Positions 57,447 to 64,000 of a stretch of 64,000 nucleotides of DNA are shown in pieces. The stretch spans positions 3,058,891 to 3,122,890 of the forward strand of contig CM055097.1 of assembly GCA_029204225.1 (NCBI GenBank), written 5' to 3'. The notes beneath the pieces were generated by a model. The model did not search any database. It saw nothing but the letters and a program-made list of their open reading frames with translations, and was not told the origin of the DNA. Made by a program: the position numbers and the translations under genes. The DNA is from Diphasiastrum complanatum (lineage: Eukaryota > Streptophyta > Lycopodiopsida > Lycopodiales > Lycopodiaceae). Numbering within the stretch: position 1 is the stretch's first letter; each line of letters starts with the position of its first letter.

Positions 57447-59316
57447 TGGTTTGAGGGGGCACTGGAGGGGGTCAAGACTCAAGGGGTGCCTTGAAAAGGG
57501 AATTCTAATGATGGGATGAATTGATAAAGTGCTGAAGCATGGATGCATCCAAGAAGGGCTGGGACCTGGAGGCTAGGTCCCTTTGGAAAAGGAAATTTTT
57601 GGTGATGGTATTAATTGATAAAGTGTGCTGAAGCATGGTTGCATCTAATATGGGCTCTTTGATTTGAAGTGAAAGCTCTTGAATCTTGATGTGGGTTGTG
57701 TTAATGTAGTAGGGAATAGATTAGTAAGTGCCCTATTAATCTAAAACATCACCAAATATATCTATCTAATTGGTGGGAACCACAAAAGTTGACCATAAGA
57801 AATCATTTCCAAAGAATGGGATGTTGGCTCGTGCTCCAAAAATCAATTGGCACAATAATTCAAATCACAAGTCACACAGTGACCAAGCTTTTTAAAAACC
57901 TACACCACTACAATGGAAGAAATAAAAGCTACAAATTTAAAATTTATTGTTAACATTCCTTTTGGTTTTGAAATCTATGTTCGTAAACATCTTTGGGGTT
58001 TCCCTCCGATTTCTTGCTTTTTTTTTAAGTTGTTGGTTTTTGAAATTCTTTGCCTTCGAAATCTTGAGATTTTTTGTCGGCATAATACTACATATTTACA
58101 TTCATAAACTATTTTATTAACTCAAAAAACCTATGTAGCCCAAGTTTTGTAAGGATTTTGCTTACTTTACTTTACACAAATTTACTCCATTTAAAAATAA
58201 CAAACATAAAATTTTCGATGAAAGATACCAGTTCCATTCTCAAGAGATGCCAGGTTTTTGGAACATTGTTTTGAAATTTATTTACAAATTTATAATTTAT
58301 TAGTAAGTCTAGTGTATTCCTTTTGGTTTTAAAACTTATTGCACCAAAATCTCACACATTGCCAATCTTAACAATTGGCCCTTTATACTTTGTTCATATT
58401 TGCAAGCACTATCTATACACAACTCAAAAAGGAAAGTCATCAAGTTGGTAAACAAATAAGAGCATCTGTCTCATTCGACATGTTTTAGAACATTCAACAT
58501 GACTAGAAACTTGTCTCTAATGCCACTAATGATTGGGCAAAAAAGAGTCATGAGTGCCAAAAATGCATAAATTTTACAAATTTCTAAAGAATTAGAAGTC
58601 AAGCGCATATTCATAGGTAATGGTGGGGGGCATAGAAGCTGGTGAATACAACTGATGTTGATACTAGGGACAATTATCTACAATGTGCACACTCACGAAG
58701 TAGTACACCATATCCCTAATCTTTGAGGCTCATTAGATCATTCAATTCCTATTTCACTGATTTTTTTATTAACATTACTTAATAGTTCGTCTTTCACTTG
58801 TCTTGATGAAATTTTGAACACTTTTTCTAAGTTGGTTTTTTTTCCTCTATTCATTTGTACCTTCATTATTGTTTGGGTTGTCTTTTCCACTATGAAAAAT
58901 CATTCTCTAGGAGTTTTTGAACTTCTTGACCGAATATTGAATTATCAAATTGAGTATCAATCATTCAAAATGTTCAATTTTGGTTTATCTTGAGGGACTT
59001 CCTTTTCTACTTCAAGATGGTAGCACAAGGCTAGCAACACTATACTCATCACCAAGTTTCTAAATTTTTTGTTACTCAATCATGCAAATATTTCATTCTC
59101 CTTCAAACATCTTAGAGGTCTCACAAAGTCACGTTCAAAAATCATCATCATCATAATTTAACATCATTCAATAATATTTTTAATGTCAAATAGCCAAACA
59201 TAGGATAGTTAATCATAAGTTTCAATGTCGTTGTTTATTGACTATAGCAATGCTTATGGAGTATAAATACAAAATCCTTGAGATTTAAAAGTATGCCAAG
59301 AGCCAAACATATATAG

Positions 59317-59317
<1 letters not shown>

Positions 59318-59357
<40 letters not shown>
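59318..59357. repeat. (TG)n microsatellite
   Basis: About 19 uninterrupted TG units following ATATATAGA. Confidence 0.95.
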
Positions 59358-59360
<3 letters not shown>

Positions 59361-60734
59361 CATTAGTAAAAATTCATGAATTGCAAATCGTGAATTTAAT
59401 TTTTTTTTAGATTATAAATACATGTAATATGATTATTGTGAAGATTTCACCATGTGAAGACCTGCCCAACACCCAAAATCGATCTTCTAAGGTAGTTGTG
59501 ATTGCACATAGATCTATCACATAGACTGAATACAACAATCTTCCTAGATTGATTCTAAGGCAAGAGCACAATTTCATACATAATGAATCCACATTGACAA
59601 TTTGGTAGTAAGAAAAGTAAAATTTGGCTCATACTATATTGTATTATGAGTTACACAAGTTACTACAGTGAATTCTTTAAAAAAAATCAATTTCTTAATG
59701 GTTAGAAGTGATTGTCTCTGACTAAGCATGATTTTGTGGTTGCTCAAAGATTTGATTCATGCGTATTGGATAGGATATTGATGTAATATCTGAATAAATG
59801 TGTATAAAATAAATTTTGGTTCTTTTTAAAAAAAAAATTAAGCTTTATTATATTCAGTATTGTATTTATAAAATTACAACTGGAAATTGTAATTTTTATT
59901 ATTTAAGTATATTGATTTAATTACCACTACAACTAGGCTCTTATACACTTTTGATCATAAAGTTTTCATTCACTTTGATTGATTAATTAATACTACTATT
60001 TTTATTTCATTTTTGTTGAAACTAAAGTTGAAAAGTGTTCAATGCAATAAATATTGCTTTTTTATATTTCTTTTGGAATTAATATCACTTATTTGGAAAT
60101 TTGAATGCATGCATATTGTAATCAAATTCGAGTCATCCTTGAAGAATGAGCAATGGGTGGTTTTTGATAAATTGTAGCTAAAATCAAACTTTCTTTAATT
60201 GCATATCGTTACTACGTTGATTTTTGTTACTGGAAAGTGATATTCTCTTGTTGGGTGATCTTTGAGAAATCACAACTGGACAACTTAGTATGTTTTATAG
60301 TGAATGGAATGGAAAGCCTAGTTTTGTTAATTGGTCTTGAGAAAATACCTTTTGTTTGGTATTGTTATTTGCTCTTGGGTTTAATGATCGATTATGCATA
60401 CTATGTCATTCTTTTCTTTTCTTTTTTGAACATTAATGCATACAATAAAATTTTTATTAAGTTTGGATAGAGCATGTAACAATTTGTGCTAACTACCGTT
60501 ATGGACTTTTCAAATTAATGCACAATCCTCAATTTTGGATAAATCTAAGTTAGTGCTTTAGTTACTATGTTTGTTGGATCAATTGTCGATTTGCCCTTTC
60601 AATCATTTCCAATATAGAAATAATCAATGATAATCTTTTAAAATAAACAAAAATAATAATGTCAAATGTTTTAACCTAAAAAATAAGTCTGCAAATCCCA
60701 GGTCTCAGTCTTTTCTGTTATCATGGTCTCATGC

Positions 60735-60826
60735 CTGAACTTAAGTTCAAGCACGCAAACTTCACAAAGACCTCTACTTGAACTTAAGTTCGAGCACATG
60801 CTCCTTTACTCGAACTTAAGTTTGAG
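60735..60826. repeat. Three spaced copies of a GAACTTAAGTT palindrome
   Basis: TGAACTTAAGTTCAAGCA, TGAACTTAAGTTCGAGCA and CGAACTTAAGTTTGAGCA occur at roughly 41 and 34 bp intervals. Each centre is a perfect palindrome. No nearby gene explains them. Confidence 0.75.
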
Positions 60827-61747
60827 CATACAAGCATGTACCAAAGAGGATAGAGAGAAAATTGAATTTGTCCCACAATCAAGAAATTCTTCAAATACTA
60901 CTAAAGCATTAGTCTATTTGTGCAACTTTTTATTTTTAATATTCTTAAAGTTATATCGTCTCGAGTAGCATTAGTTGCATATTTCAGTTCTTTGACCAAA
61001 ACTCAGCCCAATCTTAAAATATACATTGTTGGCAATAATATTTGCCCAATATTAAAATGGGCAATTTTTATAGGAGGTTCGCATTTAGTGAGTAGAATTT
61101 TACGAGTTTAGTGAGTTTTAGAAGAAAAAAATGCTCATCAACTAAAGCACAAGTCGAAGATTATATCTAACGATGAGGACATTCTTATCATTTCCATAGT
61201 CAACACTGATCACATACCTAATTTCATAGCAAAACAAATGTTAATGAAATAAGATTAACACACCTTTTGTCTATTGACAGTACCAAAAAAAAAAATTGAG
61301 AGCCCAATTAACTAATTATCGAGGAAAGGCGAAGTCTTCTTTCTATTGTGCAAACATCCAAGTCTCCCACCATAAATTAGCAAAGCTCTCATGTTTGTTG
61401 GTAACACAACCTCATGAATGATATTCAGCCATACCTATCCAATTGATCATGAAACTGCCATGCAAAAACGGGACACGGGCATGCAGCACCCCCACGCCTC
61501 CAACTCCAACTCCAACTCCACACATACGAAATAAATTAATAAATAGAAACTTCCAAACATTTCATAATCACGAAGGACCTTGCTTGTAAGGCAAGCCAAA
61601 AAAAAATCTCATTTTTCCACTCAAACCCATGTAGAATAAAACTAACCTTTTGACTGGTACTTGGATTGTTTTCCTCTATTGAACTCCGATGTGAAAATAT
61701 CTTTTACTAAATAAGCAGGTGATTTCTTGATCATCTATTCTCTTTGT

Positions 61748-61895
61748 CGAGAATAGACACGTCATCATTTCAGAAAATGATGACAATAGTTTACCAACTA
61801 TCGTGACAAAGCTAACGATTTTCGAGAATAGAAGCGTCATCTTTTCAGAAAATGATGACAATAGCTTACCAACTATCGTGACAAAGCTAACGATT
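61748..61895. repeat. 75-bp tandem duplication with internal hairpins
   Basis: Copies start CGAGAATAGA at 61748 and 61823 and share TTACCAACTATCGTGACAAA. Each holds an inverted repeat (GTCATCATTT...AAAATGATGAC in the first copy). Confidence 0.88.
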
Positions 61896-62309
61896 TGCTC
61901 GCAAGACCTTATCCAGCACTTAAGAGCGTCCTCATGCACCAGATCTAAGTTTTAACCCATGGGGAACTCTAGTAAAGCACGTGAAGAATATGTCTAGCAT
62001 CTTGTGTACTAGAATATTACTTTAGATGCTATACCAATAGTACAACCAATGAGAGGCCCCCACGTGGATCTGTATGAGGACACAAATTATTTGGAATATT
62101 CAAATAGGCCTCATAAGGGAATTTTAGAATCTTCCCTACATTCCCTGATGCTTTGGGGTTTAGTTATCACTAATCCGGATTAGGAGGTTCATTAACACTA
62201 AGTTTATGTTAATGGCCTCCTAATTTTCTCCTCCTCCTCCATCTCTCAGCTGCTATTTCTACCGGCATCAGCAGGAGAGCAGATCGAGCTCCTGCAGCAA
62301 TTTGTGAGG

Positions 62310-63476
62310 ATGGATTTGAGCGAGATGGGTTTTGGATCGTGTGTAGAAGGATTGATCGCCAATGGTTGGTTGCTAGCCAAAGATTGGAGGCAAATTGCTT
62401 CAGAAAAACTGCAGGTGCTTGATTTTTTGATGGATATGGTAGCAGTTAAGAGCCCAGAAATGGGTGCACCTTTGATCGATGCTGCAGTGGGCTACAGATG
62501 CTCATGGGTGTTGGTGTTGAGTGCTGTGATCACTGTAGCTGTTGTGGGCTGCACCATACGAGGCGTGCAGCGGCTCGGTATAGGGCTGATATGGTGGGGA
62601 AAGCATCCCCAATTGCAGGTCATGAGTGCTGAATGTTTTGCTTCTCATGCGGGTGATGGAGAGTGTGGCCAAATTTTCAGTGGAGAGATTAAAAAGAAGA
62701 GCAATCAGCAATCGGAAAGCCGCGAAGATGGGCCCTTAAGGCATTCCATGAGGTTCAGCTTTCAGAATGATGTTGGCAAATTTGCTGATACTGCAGCATG
62801 CAATAAGATGGAGTACAGAAATTCAATTCAGGAAGCGTATTCACCAAAGGATAAGCTACTAGATACAAAGCGTGATGATGATGAATTATTTCATAATGAT
62901 TACACAGATGTGATGTTTGAAGAAAGTGAGCAAGATTGGCGCATTCCTGTTCCTGATTGGGCAGGCAGCCTGCTGCATCCTCTTTCCGATATACCTTCTT
63001 CATCTATAGCCTTTTCTGATCAAAGCTGTAGGATCAGTGACTGGGATGCAATTCTAAACATGCGCCTGAAGATGCTGCGATTGGGGAATATTGCATCCAC
63101 TACAAGATTATCAACCCCCATGCAACATAGGGCTGGCGATCATCAGCGCCTAGTTGCCCAGGGATCACAGCATATGGCGAAAGCTAGAGGCAAAGTAGTA
63201 AGGATCTGGGACACATCTAGAAAGCGTTCTCTGGAGCAAGTTCGTGTTGCAGAAGGGAAGGTTTCTGCATTGGACATTTGTTGGGAGGAAAAGAAGCTGC
63301 TTCTTGGCAATTCCAATGGGACTCTCTCTTTTTGGGATCTTCCTACAGGAAAATGCATCAGCAGCTCTAATTTGCAGGACAATTCCGTGGAAGCCATCAG
63401 CTTCAATATTGATGGATGCATAATCAGTGGAAAACCATGCATGGCATCAATCTGTGGCATCTCTCTCCCTTTTTGA
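62310..63476 (+). CDS. Membrane-anchored WD40-like protein, possibly truncated
   Basis: 388 codons without introns from the ATG at 62310, which follows a G/C-rich leader. Residues about 65-83 (WVLVLSAVITVAVVGCTI) form one membrane segment. The middle is acidic and probably flexible (DTKRDDDELFHNDY; SEQDWRIPVPDWAGSLLHPL). The C-terminal ~100 residues have WD40 features: VVRIWDTSRKRSLEQ, a full blade KVSALDICWEEKKLLLGNSN with GTLSFWDLPTGKC, then EAISFNIDGCIISG. A propeller needs about seven blades, so the protein stops far too early. A second frame stays open to 63654 (ASGFVSSSMADLYGVQ). This may be a frameshifted pseudogene, a retrocopy, or a gene with unrecognised exons beyond. I do not recognise the specific family. 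Confidence 0.5.
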   Translation: MDLSEMGFGSCVEGLIANGWLLAKDWRQIASEKLQVLDFLMDMVAVKSPEMGAPLIDAAVGYRCSWVLVLSAVITVAVVGCTIRGVQRLGIGLIWWGKHPQLQVMSAECFASHAGDGECGQIFSGEIKKKSNQQSESREDGPLRHSMRFSFQNDVGKFADTAACNKMEYRNSIQEAYSPKDKLLDTKRDDDELFHNDYTDVMFEESEQDWRIPVPDWAGSLLHPLSDIPSSSIAFSDQSCRISDWDAILNMRLKMLRLGNIASTTRLSTPMQHRAGDHQRLVAQGSQHMAKARGKVVRIWDTSRKRSLEQVRVAEGKVSALDICWEEKKLLLGNSNGTLSFWDLPTGKCISSSNLQDNSVEAISFNIDGCIISGKPCMASICGISLPF

Positions 63477-64000
63477 CCCGAGGATCTTGACACAAGCAAG
63501 TGGTTTTGTCAGCAGCAGCATGGCTGATCTCTATGGGGTGCAGTTGCATGGTCACGAGTGCTTTGCTCGCAACAGCATGGCGTCGCTTGCCGAGTACGAT
63601 CTGCGGATGATCGGAGCACTTCCACTTAAAAGTTTAATCATTCAAAATGAATGAAAATTTGTTGCAGGTTGGTGAGCATCCATGAGGATGTCTGATGGAA
63701 TGCCACAGATGCAGAGCTTGACAATGAAGACAATTATTCATATCATAAAAGTGAGGGCAGGTGGAGGACATCCTGGAAGTAGCAGCAATTCCCTCTTTAC
63801 CAAATTATTTTCCTCATTATATTGGAGTCCACCATCTCCCATAGCCTGATTTAAATTTTCAATCATGAGTTTTTTGTATAAATCTTTCACTCATTGGTTG
63901 GCACCGATCCTCAGAAAATGCGGCACGTCCACTGCAAATTCAGATAATTATACATATGTACATAGACTATTTTTCTATGAAATGAAAATGCAGTGTCAGA
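63477..64000. other. Downstream flank of the WD40-like ORF
   Basis: The stretch 63477-63654 may be out-of-frame remains of the same gene. The rest is noncoding with AT-rich sequence and AATGAAAA-type polyadenylation-like signals near the end. Nothing else is supported. Confidence 0.4.

Larger units (their letters stand above)
57050..62309. other. AT-rich intergenic DNA
   Basis: 5.2 kb without a supported gene; the scattered ORFs below 95 codons have no recognisable domain. It contains the simple repeats listed separately. The last ~150 bp, with a CT-rich run (TTTTCTCCTCCTCCTCC near 62224), is probably the 5' UTR or promoter of the next ORF. Confidence 0.5.

Overview
The window is nuclear DNA from a land plant. 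Both multi-exon protein genes have GT-AG introns and plant-type products, both have telomere-like AAACCCTAA boxes near their 5' ends, and most of the remaining sequence is nested Ty3/gypsy and Ty1/copia LTR retrotransposons in different stages of decay. The dense nesting suggests a large, repeat-rich genome. I cannot name the species, and any choice among fern, gymnosperm or other lineages would be a guess.

Layout. 1-830: noncoding DNA with a foldback (MITE-like) structure. 958-17321 (+): a decayed Ty3/gypsy chromovirus, split by a second gypsy element at 3271-14962 (-). The inner element has a 756-bp LTR, a GGTGCC-type primer-binding site, gag-pol in the order PR-RT-RNase H-INT, and a long extra ORF after pol. 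Its 3' end carries a 646-bp internal inversion. The chromovirus 3' LTR is in turn interrupted by a gag-only, probably non-autonomous LTR element (17322-21642). 21996-24930 (+): a decayed copia element lacking most of its reverse transcriptase.

25947-30189 (+) is a nine-exon gene for an SPT2-domain chromatin protein. 32240-38397 (+) is a complete and apparently very young copia element: a perfect 5-bp target duplication, 682-bp LTRs differing at one position, adjacent tRNA-iMet primer site, polypurine tract and an uninterrupted 1322-codon gag-pol. It sits in a patchwork of older copia fragments on both strands (38403-44606).

47491-56654 (-) is a six-exon gene for a HAD/FCP1-like phosphatase-family protein with a long disordered tail and a 5.7-kb third intron full of simple and tandem repeats. 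I assembled it by tracing splice sites and reading phase. 57-62.3 kb is AT-rich intergenic DNA with microsatellites, a C16/G24 hairpin and small tandem duplications. 62310-63476 (+) is an intron-less ORF with one membrane segment and WD40-like repeats, which may be truncated.

The cellular genes do not form a pathway. SPT2 acts on histones and chromatin, and the HAD protein belongs to a family that includes RNA polymerase II CTD phosphatases, but nothing here links them. The main story is the succession of insertions: chromovirus first, then the inner gypsy and the gag-only element into it, and the copia element at 32240 most recently.
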